This document shows, in pieces, positions 25,758-33,850 of a stretch of DNA of 64,000 nucleotides. A program made the translations under genes and the position numbers. Positions within the stretch are counted from its first letter, which is position 1. Every line of letters begins with the position of its first letter. The DNA lies in the NCBI RefSeq assembly GCF_014696135.1, contig NZ_JACJPP010000006.1, forward strand, positions 62,001-126,000. Direction: 5' to 3'. Under the pieces are notes generated by a model. The model had not been told where the DNA came from. It searched no databases and saw nothing but the letters and a program-made list of their open reading frames with translations. The stretch comes from Nodosilinea sp. FACHB-141. GTDB taxonomy: Bacteria; Cyanobacteriota; Cyanobacteriia; Phormidesmidales; Phormidesmidaceae.

Positions 25758-26115
25758 TTAGGGGTTTCCTCGTTCAGCAGTAGGGCTATTGCGCGATGCT
25801 GGGGTAAACGCCGTTCACGTAGGCGAAATCGGCATGGCTGAAGCAGATGACGCCGACATCATCTTAATGGCAAAGTTAGAAGACCGGGTTATAGCTACGC
25901 TCGACGCAGATTTTCATACCCTGCTAGCTTTGAGTGAAGCCCTATCTCCTTCAGTAATTCGCATTCGCATCGAAAGGCTCCGTGCGCAAGCCCTCACGGA
26001 TTTGTTGCCAATGACAATTGCTGAGTGCAGTGGGGAGCTTGAACGGGGAGCAGCTATTACAGTTGAGCCAGGCCGAATTCGTACCCGCCGTCTACCTTTG
26101 GTACCTAAAATCTAG
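25741..26115 (+). pseudogene. DUF5615 PIN-like toxin interrupted by a TAG at codon 7
   Basis: The reading frame from the ATG at 25741 gives MKLLLD, then TAG (25759-25761), then an uninterrupted GFPRSAVGLLRDAGVNAVHV and onward to 26115. Family members begin MKLLxDQGLPRS, so the TAG replaces a Gln codon (CAG) by one transition. Everything downstream (VGEIGMAEADDADI, RVIATLDADFHTLLALS, SVIRIRIERLRAQALTDLL) is well preserved. A restart at TTG 25789 would lack the N-terminal strand and the conserved Asp. Likely a recently inactivated toxin beside an intact antitoxin. Confidence 0.8.
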
Positions 26116-26231
26116 CCCGTCTGATGGGGTGGCAGTTTAATCTCTCAACAGACTTGCGCCTATTAGGATGATATTGATTCTTCCTGAAGGATGAAAGCCA
26201 AACGTTGAACATACAACCTCGCTCACAGCCC

Positions 26232-27089
26232 ATGGTGTCGCAAAAACTTGACCAGCTCAAAACCCTATTCGCCGCGATGGATCGGGCGCTAATCGCCTAT
26301 TCGGGCGGCATTGACAGCACCCTGGTGGCCAAGGTCGCCTACGACGTGCTGGGCGATCGCGCCCTTGCCGTCACTGCCAACTCTCCCTCGCTCATGCCCG
26401 CTGATTTAGAAGAAGCCCAGGTGCAGGCGGCGGCGATCGGCATTACTCACGAAATTGTCGCCACCCACGAGCTAAACAACCCCAACTACGCGGCCAACCC
26501 CATCAACCGCTGCTACTTTTGCAAGAGCGAGCTGCACGACACTCTCAAGCCCCTGGCCCTAGAGCGGGGCTACCCCTACGTGGTGGATGGCGTCAACGCT
26601 GACGACCTGAGCGACTATCGCCCCGGCATTCAGGCGGCAAAGGAGCGTGGCGCTAGGTCGCCCCTGGCTGAGGTAGGGATCACCAAGTTTGAGGTGCGCG
26701 AAATCTCGCGCCTGCTGGGGCTGCCCTGGTGGGATAAACCGGCCCAGCCTTGCCTGAGTTCGCGCTTTCCCTACGGTGAGGCCATCACCCTAGAAAAGCT
26801 ACGGCGAGTGGGCCAGGCAGAGCTGTACCTGCGGCATTTGGGGCTGCGGCAGCTTAGGGTGCGATCGCAGGCCGACACCGCCCGCATTGAAATTCCTGTC
26901 GAAAATATTAAAGAATTTGTAGCTGCCACCGATCTTGAAGCCCTGGTAAAGGCGCTACAAGACTACGGTTTCACCTACGTCACCCTTGATCTAGAGGGCT
27001 TTCGCAGCGGTAAGCTAAACCAGGATCTGCCCGCAACTGTCGTTAGCCCCCCAGAACGTTCCAGCCATGACCTATCTGCTTGCCGGTGA
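26232..27089 (+). CDS. larE: LarE-type ATP-dependent sacrificial sulfur transferase
   Basis: PP-loop protein of 285 residues that activates a pyridinium carboxylate with ATP and donates sulfur from its own Cys during nickel-pincer cofactor synthesis. The P-loop is AYSGGIDSTLVA near the N-terminus. Two Cys lie in NRCYFCKSEL, and the Cys of KPAQPCLSSRFPYG corresponds to the sacrificial position. The ATG at 26232 fits homologues; a TTG at 26205 behind GAAGGA is possible. It overlaps glk by 23 bp. No larA, larB or larC is nearby. Confidence 0.9.
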   Translation: MVSQKLDQLKTLFAAMDRALIAYSGGIDSTLVAKVAYDVLGDRALAVTANSPSLMPADLEEAQVQAAAIGITHEIVATHELNNPNYAANPINRCYFCKSELHDTLKPLALERGYPYVVDGVNADDLSDYRPGIQAAKERGARSPLAEVGITKFEVREISRLLGLPWWDKPAQPCLSSRFPYGEAITLEKLRRVGQAELYLRHLGLRQLRVRSQADTARIEIPVENIKEFVAATDLEALVKALQDYGFTYVTLDLEGFRSGKLNQDLPATVVSPPERSSHDLSACR

Positions 27090-28134
27090 TATTGGTGGCA
27101 CCAAAACCATTCTGCGCCTGGTCGAAGCCAGCGAACCCAGTCCATCGACCCCGGTAATTCTCAAAAACGAGTTTGAGCGCACTTACTCCAGCCAGGCTTA
27201 CCCCGACCTAGTGCCCATGGTGAAAGAGTTTTTGCACCAGGCCGCCGTGGACTCCGGGCATACCTACGCGCCTAAGCGAGCCTGCTTTGCGATCGCCGGG
27301 CCAGTTGTAGACAACACCTCCAGCCTGACCAACCTGGCCTGGTCGCTGGAGGGCGATCGCCTCCAGATCGAACTCGAACTCGACCGGGTGGAGCTGATCA
27401 ACGACTTTGAAGCTGTTGGCCACGGGGTCTTTGGTCTCGCGGCCGAAGACATCCACACCCTGCAAGCGGGCGACCCTGATAGCAATGCCCCAGTGGCCAT
27501 CATTGGCGCGGGCACCGGCCTGGGTCAGGGGTTTGCCCTAGCCACGAGCGGGCGTCCCTTAGTGTTTCCGTCTGAAGGGGGGCACGCCGACTTCGCGCCC
27601 CGCTCAGAGCTGGAGTTCCAGCTGATGCGCTACCTGCTCGATAAGCACCAGATCTCGCGCGTGTCGGTGGAGCGGGTGGTGTCGGGCCAGGGCATTGTGG
27701 CGATCTATCAATTTTTGCGCGATCGCGAGTTCGCCACCGAAACTCCAGAGATCGCTGAAGCGATCGCCGCTTGGGAACGCCAAACAGGCCTCTCCACCAA
27801 AACCGTTGACCCCGGCGCCGTCATCGCCCAGGCCGCCGTGGGCTGCCGCGATCGCCTCTCCCACAAAGCCATGGAAATTTTTGTCTCCGCCTACGGGGCC
27901 GAGGCAGGCAACCTCGCTCTCAAACTGCTGCCCTACGGTGGCCTCTACGTGGCCGGGGGCATCGCCGCCAAAAACCTCGACGCTATGACTGCCGGAGCTT
28001 TCCTCGAAGCCTTTACCCACAAGGGCCGCGTCAGCCCTCTGCTCGATCGGGTACCGGTTCACATTGTGCTCAACCCTCAGGTGGGCCTGATTGGAGCTGC
28101 CTTGCGCGCCGCTGCCCCGTTAGTCAATTCCTGA
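27067..28134 (+). CDS. glk: Glucokinase
   Basis: Phosphorylates glucose with ATP. The 355-residue protein has the bacterial Glk signatures: phosphate loop LLAGDIGGTKTILRLVE, catalytic-base region LINDFEAVGHGVFGL, GAGTGLGQGFAL, the glucose-binding EGGHADFAPRSE, and a C-terminal GGLYVAGGIAAKN. The start ATG lies within the 3' end of larE (23-bp overlap), indicating co-transcription although the two pathways share no known step. Rich in GCGATCGC, so a native gene. Confidence 0.94.
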   Translation: MTYLLAGDIGGTKTILRLVEASEPSPSTPVILKNEFERTYSSQAYPDLVPMVKEFLHQAAVDSGHTYAPKRACFAIAGPVVDNTSSLTNLAWSLEGDRLQIELELDRVELINDFEAVGHGVFGLAAEDIHTLQAGDPDSNAPVAIIGAGTGLGQGFALATSGRPLVFPSEGGHADFAPRSELEFQLMRYLLDKHQISRVSVERVVSGQGIVAIYQFLRDREFATETPEIAEAIAAWERQTGLSTKTVDPGAVIAQAAVGCRDRLSHKAMEIFVSAYGAEAGNLALKLLPYGGLYVAGGIAAKNLDAMTAGAFLEAFTHKGRVSPLLDRVPVHIVLNPQVGLIGAALRAAAPLVNS

Positions 28135-28186
28135 GGTTGCCCTCGGGGCGATAAAATCAAGCATGCAGTGCATCCGTTTGTGAGGT

Positions 28187-28963
28187 ATGGCAGGTCATAG
28201 CAAGTGGGCCAACATCAAGCGCCAAAAGGCGCGGGTCGATGCCGTCAAGGGCAAAGTCTTCGCTAAGATGTCGCGGGAAATCATTGTGGCGGCACGCCAG
28301 GGGGGTGACCCGGCGGGCAACTTTCAGCTGCGCACGGCGATCGATAAGGCGAAGGCAGCAGGGGTGCCCAACGACAACATCGATCGCGCGATCGCCAAAG
28401 GTTCCGGCAACCTCAGTGCCGACAATAGCTTCGAGGCCATCCGCTACGAGGGCTACGGCCCCGGCGGCGTCGCCATCCTAATCGAAGCCCTCACCGACAA
28501 CCGCAACCGCACCGCCGCTGACCTGCGCGCTGCCTTCAGCAAGAGCAACGGCAACCTGGGCGAAACCGGCTGCGTCGGCTGGATGTTTGATCAGAAAGGC
28601 GTCGTCACTATCGTCCACCCCGGCGACGAAGAAACCCTGCTCGAAGCCGCCATGGAGGCCGGGGCCGAAACCTACGAACTCACCACGGTGCTAGGTCGTC
28701 GCGACGAAGAAATTCCCGCCGCCGAGCTATTCTGCGCCCCTGCCGATCTGGAGACCTTCGACACCAGCCTCAAAGCCCAGGGGTTGACTGTCCAACAGGC
28801 AGAGCTCCGCTGGCTACCCAGCAATACTCTGGTTGTCGATGACCCCGACCAGGCCCGCCTACTGGTCAAACTGATGGATGCCCTCGAAGACCTCGACGAT
28901 GTGCAATCCGTCACCGCCAACTTTGATATGGCCGAGGAGTTGATGGATGCGATCGCAGCCTAG
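28187..28963 (+). CDS. yebC: YebC/PmpR-family protein (TACO1-like)
   Basis: 258 residues with the family N-terminus MAGHSKWANIKRQKARVDA, followed by KGKVFAKMSREIIVAARQGG, NLRxAIDKAK-like region and YEGYGPGGVAILIEALTDNRNRTA. YebC proteins were described as transcription regulators; some act on translation of difficult proline-rich stretches, as mitochondrial TACO1 does. The three-domain length is complete. Start ATG 28187, 52 bp after glk. Confidence 0.96.
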   Translation: MAGHSKWANIKRQKARVDAVKGKVFAKMSREIIVAARQGGDPAGNFQLRTAIDKAKAAGVPNDNIDRAIAKGSGNLSADNSFEAIRYEGYGPGGVAILIEALTDNRNRTAADLRAAFSKSNGNLGETGCVGWMFDQKGVVTIVHPGDEETLLEAAMEAGAETYELTTVLGRRDEEIPAAELFCAPADLETFDTSLKAQGLTVQQAELRWLPSNTLVVDDPDQARLLVKLMDALEDLDDVQSVTANFDMAEELMDAIAA

Positions 28964-29008
28964 AAGGTGAAGGGTTGAAGCAATTGGAGGGATGAGGAAG
29001 CGCCCCTA

Positions 29009-29158
29009 CTGGAATGGCTCAATAGGCATTATTTGCCCAAGACTGGGCATGTTTTAGAAGCAGGCTACGGTTAAAGCCGCTGCGATCACCTCAGAGCTAA
29101 TTTCTTAAGTCGGCCAGGATCTCCTGATATCAAGGCTTTCACAGTTCTAGACCTGCCG
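29009..29158 (+). pseudogene. Possible relic of a class I SAM-methyltransferase
   Basis: The frame from 29009 reads LEWLNRHYLPKTGHVLEAGYG then a stop at 29072. This closely resembles the start of a class I methyltransferase with motif I (VLEAGCGxG), the Cys changed to Tyr. No start codon or preceding domain is visible. After the stop the same frame continues for about 28 codons without recognisable motifs. It lies at the edge of an AT-rich stretch. The match covers only about 20 residues, so chance cannot be excluded. Confidence 0.35.
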
Positions 29159-29236
29159 GACAAGTAAAGCCCAGAAAACCTTGATGTACAAGGGATTGAG
29201 TGTCCTTAAGATTCCCTTTAGAAATTAGCTCTTACC

Positions 29237-29728
29237 ATGTCAGACTCTTTAGAGCCAAAAACCATTACCATTCCCCAGAGGCGTGCAGACCTCTATCAGT
29301 TTTTGCTCGACATTCCTGGCGGCCAATTTGAGGCAGTCTTGTTTGACCTCAATCCGCCTAGAGCGAATATACCGCCATCTAATGCTGCTCGGAGCGATCG
29401 AGTCTCTGCCCTAATGACCTGGGTAGAAAGCCCGAGTGCTGGTCCAGGGATTGAAGTATTGAGAGCATCGCTAGACTACGTCCTCAATACGCTTTCTGGA
29501 TCTCAAGGAACAAAGACACTGTTTACCCCATCGCACCAAGCTGGAGGACAAAACATCAATAGCCGTTCAGCACAGCAGTTACAAATCAAGTCACGGTTCA
29601 AGTCACCTATTTTTTGGATACTGATTTTGCTCTACTTCTCTCTTTTTCTTGGGGCATACAAAATCTTGCCTCTTATCTGGCACCAAAAAGTCTTAAACCC
29701 TCTCGAAATGCCACATCAAAAGCAATAA
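29237..29728 (+). CDS. Small protein with possible effector-associated domain and C-terminal TM helix
   Basis: 163 residues, no family recognised with certainty. Residues ~14-85 (RRADLYQFLLDIPGGQFEAV onward to GIEVLRASLDYVL) have the spacing of the small helical effector-associated domains that act as adaptors in cyanobacterial conflict systems: an opening FLLDIPGGQFEAVLFDL helix pair, a loop, then RVSALMTWVESPS. A polar linker follows, then one strong TM helix (~126-148) and a short basic tail. Local DNA is AT-rich and lacks HIP1. Start ATG 29237. The domain call is by eye and needs profile comparison. Confidence 0.5.
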   Translation: MSDSLEPKTITIPQRRADLYQFLLDIPGGQFEAVLFDLNPPRANIPPSNAARSDRVSALMTWVESPSAGPGIEVLRASLDYVLNTLSGSQGTKTLFTPSHQAGGQNINSRSAQQLQIKSRFKSPIFWILILLYFSLFLGAYKILPLIWHQKVLNPLEMPHQKQ

Positions 29729-30254
29729 AATGGGATATTAATTGGAATACAATAAAAAATTACTTTTTATACAAATGACATTCGACCAACCTGAAACATC
29801 TATCCGACGCATGCAAATGCTCTTCGACTGCCTTGGGCTTAATTGGCGGCTTACACAACAATTCTTGTGTCCATGCAGCAAATACTCCCGAAAGCACGAA
29901 GATAGGGATTAATTCTATATTAAAACCATGAAAACTTTAACTTCAAATATTACATCTAGCTGAAGTATTAACAATTAAAACAACATTTTTTCTTAACATT
30001 TTCTTGATTTGTGGAACGCTGATGGTATTTCAGTTTTACCTGGAATTGACATGATCGCAATTATCTATAAACAATATTTCTGTGCTTTCTGAAGAGTCAA
30101 AATTTCTGTAGCGATTTGTCTCAGGAGGACTGAGTATTGCCTATTAAATTAATCTGATGACTAGCAGATTTCTAGGCCAGTTTGGACAAATGCCAATGCA
30201 AATTTTTCATCTTTGTGAGTAATGGTCTTATAAATCGTGGGACAATTGTGGGCA
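29729..30254. other. AT-rich spacer without recognisable gene
   Basis: 526 bp, the most AT-rich tract of the first half of the window. A 45-codon frame (29775-29912) lacks a ribosome-binding site and family resemblance. No tRNA, terminator or clear repeat was seen. It adjoins the possible EAD protein and the DUF4926-like gene and may be part of the same acquired segment. Confidence 0.5.
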
Positions 30255-30530
30255 TCACTCACTCTGCAAAGCTATAAAGCCGAAACCAATGAGCGTACTG
30301 ACAAAATTTCCATCTAAACGCAGCGGAGAAACGGCGGACTTAGGCACAGTGACAACACCAATCGATTCACCCAAGGCATTGAAGACTTCGAGAAGGTAGC
30401 CCTCTTCGCTACCTTCTAGGTCGGGAACGGTGTCAATAAGGGTGGCGGGATCATCCTGCTTTAGTTTGTAGTCTGGAAAGTCTTGATTGAGAGAGACTCG
30501 GCTGTAAAGAAGTACAGAGATATCATTCAT
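30255..30530 (-). CDS. DUF4926-like small protein
   Basis: 91 residues. The order LLYSRVSLNQDFPDYKLKQ, then ATLIDTV, then YLLEVFNALGESIGVVTVPK follows the DUF4926 pattern, in which two short beta segments frame a GxxGTVV-like turn; here that turn is altered to DDPATLIDTV. DUF4926 genes often sit in mobile or toxin-antitoxin-like neighbourhoods, but their function is not known. No partner gene adjoins. ATG 30530 is the only plausible start. Confidence 0.6.
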   Translation of the reverse strand: MNDISVLLYSRVSLNQDFPDYKLKQDDPATLIDTVPDLEGSEEGYLLEVFNALGESIGVVTVPKSAVSPLRLDGNFVSTLIGFGFIALQSE

Positions 30531-30750
30531 CGTTTTGGCTTTAGAGCAACAAACTCATACTGCTGCTATCTGATGGTTCCCGCTAGCTTAGGCTCAACCA
30601 TTTTCACAGTCACCTACCTGCCAAAAAACTCTAGGCGCAGTAAAAAAGGTGATTTCGGGGCTCATCCCATCTCCTCACCCTGCGGAAACCTCAAAAACCC
30701 TATAGATTAGAGAAATAGGGAAACACAACGGAAAAGGCGAGGACACCCAC

Positions 30751-31932
30751 ATGCGGGTATTGTTAATGACCGGTAAAGGCGGCGTCGGCAAAACCTCCGT
30801 CGCAGCCGCCACGGGCCTGCGCTGCGCAGAACTGGGCTACAAAACCCTGGTACTGAGCACCGATCCCGCTCACTCCCTGGCTGACAGCTTTGATATAGAC
30901 CTAGGCCACGAGCCTCGCCTAGTGCAGCCCAACCTGTGGGGCGCAGAACTCGACGCCCTGATGGAACTCGAAGGCAACTGGGGCGCGGTGAAGCGCTACA
31001 TCACCGACGTGCTTCAGGCTCGCGGGCTAGAGGGCATTGAGGCCGAAGAGTTAGCCATTCTCCCTGGTATGGATGAAATCTTTAGCCTGGTGCGCATGAA
31101 GCGCCACCACGACGAAGGCGAGTATGACGTACTGATTATCGACTCGGCCCCCACTGGCACCGCCCTGCGCTTGCTCAGTCTGCCTGAGGTGGCGGGCTGG
31201 TACATGCGCAAACTCTACAAACCCTTCCAGGCTGTTTCCGAAGCCCTGCGACCTCTGGTGCAGCCCTTCTTTCGCCCAGTCGCGGGCTTTAACCTACCCA
31301 CCAAAGAGGTGATGGATGCCCCCTACGAATTTTACGAGCAGCTGATTGAGCTAGAGAAGGTGCTTACCGACGCGGGCACCACCTCCGTACGTTTGGTCAC
31401 CAATCCCGAAAAAATGGTGATCAAAGAATCGCTGCGAGCCCATGCCTACCTCAGCCTCTACAACGTCGGCACCGATTTGGTGATCGCCAACCGCATCATC
31501 CCTGAAGAAGTGCAGGACCCCTTCTTCCAGCGGATGAAGGAAAAGCAGCAGCAGTATAGGCACGAAATTCATGAGAACTTTCATCCGCTGCCGGTGAAAG
31601 AGGCGCCCCTATTTGCCGAAGAACTGTGTGGCTTAGAATCTCTCCAGCGCCTCAAAGAAACCCTCTATACCGACGAAGACCCCACTCAGGTCTACTACAA
31701 AGAGACCACCCTGCGCGTGGTGCAAGAGGAAGGCAGCTACAGCCTGGAACTCTATCTGCCTGGCATTCCCAAGGACCAGATTGAGCTGAGCAAGTCGGCA
31801 GACGAGCTGAATGTGCGCATCGGCAACCACCGCCGCAACTTAGTGCTGCCCCAGGCTTTGGCGGCCCTGCAACCCGCTGGGGCCAAGATGGAAGACGACT
31901 ACCTGAAGATTCGCTTTGCCAGTGCCGGCTAG
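30751..31932 (+). CDS. ArsA/Get3-family ATPase with C-terminal HSP20-like domain
   Basis: 393 residues. The deviant Walker [10 protein letters not shown] occupies residues 8-16. [16 protein letters not shown] (switch I), [13 protein letters not shown] and [12 protein letters not shown] mark the SIMIBI fold of ArsA/Get3. The last ~80 residues ([20 protein letters not shown] onward) form an alpha-crystallin-like ArsA_HSP20 domain. Cyanobacterial members are thought to handle tail-anchored or other hydrophobic proteins rather than arsenite; no ars genes are near. The stop codon shares the tetramer CTAG with the convergent GNAT gene. Confidence 0.9.
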   Translation: MRVLLMTGKGGVGKTSVAAATGLRCAELGYKTLVLSTDPAHSLADSFDIDLGHEPRLVQPNLWGAELDALMELEGNWGAVKRYITDVLQARGLEGIEAEELAILPGMDEIFSLVRMKRHHDEGEYDVLIIDSAPTGTALRLLSLPEVAGWYMRKLYKPFQAVSEALRPLVQPFFRPVAGFNLPTKEVMDAPYEFYEQLIELEKVLTDAGTTSVRLVTNPEKMVIKESLRAHAYLSLYNVGTDLVIANRIIPEEVQDPFFQRMKEKQQQYRHEIHENFHPLPVKEAPLFAEELCGLESLQRLKETLYTDEDPTQVYYKETTLRVVQEEGSYSLELYLPGIPKDQIELSKSADELNVRIGNHRRNLVLPQALAALQPAGAKMEDDYLKIRFASAG

Positions 31933-32483
31933 GGAGCAGACCGGACAAAGCAGCGATCGCCGACATCGTAGGAGCGCAGGTTGGGGGACTGGCTAAATTC
32001 CATTTCCTCGTACCCCAGCCTGTGCAGCAGTCGTATACTCCTGTCGTTAGCTGGGTGCACCGTCGCCCACCATACAGTTTGGGGGGCGGCAGTTGCCAAG
32101 TAATCATGCCACCAGAGCATGGCTTCAAAGGCTAATCCTTTTCCCCACCAAGCTTCGCCAAACATATAGGCTACCTCTCCCCACTCGCCGTACCCAGTTG
32201 CCTCAAGGCGTCCAATCGCTGGAGCTGAAAGGGTTTTCAGCCGTACAGCTACATTGAACCATCGCTCATTAGCTAAATCCACGGGTCCCCTCGCTCGGTT
32301 GGCGTATTCTTCTCTGAGGTCTGCGCGACTTGGCAGACTTGCAGGCGAATCGATAAAAGCCAGAACCGAGGGAGTGACTAAAATCGAGAAGAGCTCGTCG
32401 GCATGGGCCGCAGTCAGTGGCTCAAACCATAGGTTCCTGCTTTGCATCAGGGGCATAGCTGGTTGCTTGGTGCGCCCCTCCAT
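31929..32483 (-). CDS. GNAT-family N-acetyltransferase
   Basis: 184 residues of the RimJ/RimL-like branch: [18 protein letters not shown] at the start, a central [26 protein letters not shown] beta region, and the acetyl-CoA loop [12 protein letters not shown] with the terminal [13 protein letters not shown]. Acetylates an amine on a protein, antibiotic or metabolite; the substrate is not predictable. Start ATG 32483. Its stop overlaps the ArsA gene's stop by four bases in convergent orientation. Confidence 0.87.
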   Translation of the reverse strand: MEGRTKQPAMPLMQSRNLWFEPLTAAHADELFSILVTPSVLAFIDSPASLPSRADLREEYANRARGPVDLANERWFNVAVRLKTLSAPAIGRLEATGYGEWGEVAYMFGEAWWGKGLAFEAMLWWHDYLATAAPQTVWWATVHPANDRSIRLLHRLGYEEMEFSQSPNLRSYDVGDRCFVRSAP

Positions 32484-32724
32484 TATTGCAACTTGGTCTG
32501 GCGATCGCGGGGCTGCTGTCCTATAGCTTTCCTATCCCATTGACTTGTGTTAGTGGGCACTATTTGTGCTGGTTTGGTAATATCCCTGGCAGGGATAGCC
32601 TCTGAGCCATACTCTATATAAATAAAGTGAGCCAAACTGTAGCGCTGGCCAGCTGCGTTATGTTTTAGCTAACGTAGCGGTTGCTTTAGCACCAAGAACC
32701 GTTAATTGCAGGCAATAACACCCC

Positions 32725-33150
32725 ATGAGCCAAAGACCCAACGGACACAGTGAGTTTGAACGCGACCGAGAACTCATTCACAACCAGGAGGTCTATCGTC
32801 TCAGGCAGGAGCACGATCGGTTGAAGGCAGCCCAACGACGGGCTCGGTTGGCCTGGGTGCGCAACTCTATTGTGCTGCTGGTCGGGGCGTTAGAGGTGCT
32901 GCTGGCGCTGCGGTTGTTTTTGCGGCTGTCTAGCGCTAACCCCAACAACCCCTTTGCCCAAACCATTTATACCTTGTCAGAACCGTTCATGCGGCCGTTC
33001 TCGACTCTCTTTATCAGCCCCACCAGCGCTGACGCCACTCAGATTTTTGATCTCAACAACTTAATTGCCATGGCCATCTATGCCCTGCTGGGGGGCCTGG
33101 CGATCGCCCTAGTCAACTACCTCCAAGGCCCAGGCTTCCAAAATCGTTAG
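32725..33150 (+). CDS. YggT-family membrane protein
   Basis: 141 residues. A charged N-terminal helix (~1-45) precedes two YggT-type hydrophobic segments (~48-72 and ~108-130), separated by the typical NPFAQTIYTLSEPFMRPFSTLF. YggT proteins (YlmG/Ycf19 relatives in plastids) affect cell or nucleoid division and thylakoid complexes. The long N-terminal extension is usual for cyanobacterial versions. The ATG at 32725 follows a 241-bp spacer that should contain its promoter. Confidence 0.88.
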   Translation: MSQRPNGHSEFERDRELIHNQEVYRLRQEHDRLKAAQRRARLAWVRNSIVLLVGALEVLLALRLFLRLSSANPNNPFAQTIYTLSEPFMRPFSTLFISPTSADATQIFDLNNLIAMAIYALLGGLAIALVNYLQGPGFQNR

Positions 33151-33184
33151 CAGTGTTCATCGCCAAAGGTTGGCATAGCGGGCG

Positions 33185-33778
33185 CTAGGCATCCAGCTTG
33201 CCGCCTACAAACGGGGTGCTCCACGTTGCCCAATTTTCTTTATTAAAAGGCGATCGCCAGCGGCAAATTAGCTCTTGCTCCAGCCTCTGACGAGCCTTGC
33301 GATCGCAGTCGGCGTGGAGCCAAAAGCCAATGTTCACCGCTACGGGCAGCTGGTGAACCCGGTGGGCTTCCACGTAGCTGAGAATGTAGCGCTTGCAGTC
33401 GTGAACCCCTTTCCAGCGCTGGTTTGACTTGACTGTTTCGCCCACGTAGAGCAGCACCGCCGCGTCGTGATCGACCACAAAATACAGGGCGGGCACCCCC
33501 GACTCTTGAAACTGCCCCCGCCAAAACTCAGCGTTGCGGGGCGGCAGGGTAAAGGGGTCAATCGTGTCCGCAGACGAAATATCAGCTACCTCAAACAGCG
33601 TCCCTTGTACCGACGGATCAGACTTGACGGTAGCCTGAAACTGGGCCACCCGCTGCTTCCAGCCCTGGAGTTCGTCGGCTAGCATGGTCGATCCCGCCGG
33701 ACGGTTGTAGGCCCAGGACAGATCCGCCGCCCGCAGATCGGTATCGGAGAGCAGGGAGGGCTGATAGTCGGAGGGCAT
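33185..33778 (-). CDS. GIY-YIG nuclease-like protein
   Basis: 197 residues. The second half carries a GIY-YIG-type core: PALYFVVDHDAAVLLYVGET, with YFV and YVG as the two signature tripeptides, then NQRWKGVHDCKRYI and a later Glu in RLEQELICRWRSPFNKENW. The N-terminal ~90 residues (DYQPSLLSDTDLRAADLSWA) are not recognised. The family is common in cyanobacteria and has no known biological role. Start ATG 33778. Confidence 0.7.
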   Translation of the reverse strand: MPSDYQPSLLSDTDLRAADLSWAYNRPAGSTMLADELQGWKQRVAQFQATVKSDPSVQGTLFEVADISSADTIDPFTLPPRNAEFWRGQFQESGVPALYFVVDHDAAVLLYVGETVKSNQRWKGVHDCKRYILSYVEAHRVHQLPVAVNIGFWLHADCDRKARQRLEQELICRWRSPFNKENWATWSTPFVGGKLDA

Positions 33779-33850
33779 GGGGCTACCGGTAGCGGTTATG
33801 GCTTTTGATGATAGTGCATAACCCCACCGATAGCGTTGGTGGCAAAGCGC

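Noticed and set aside
29775-29912. 45-residue frame in the AT-rich spacer
   Set aside because: No ribosome-binding site, Cys-containing but unrecognisable; expected by chance in AT-rich DNA.
30483-30710. 75-residue plus-strand frame ahead of the ArsA gene
   Set aside because: Overlaps the DUF4926-like gene antisense and has no coding character.
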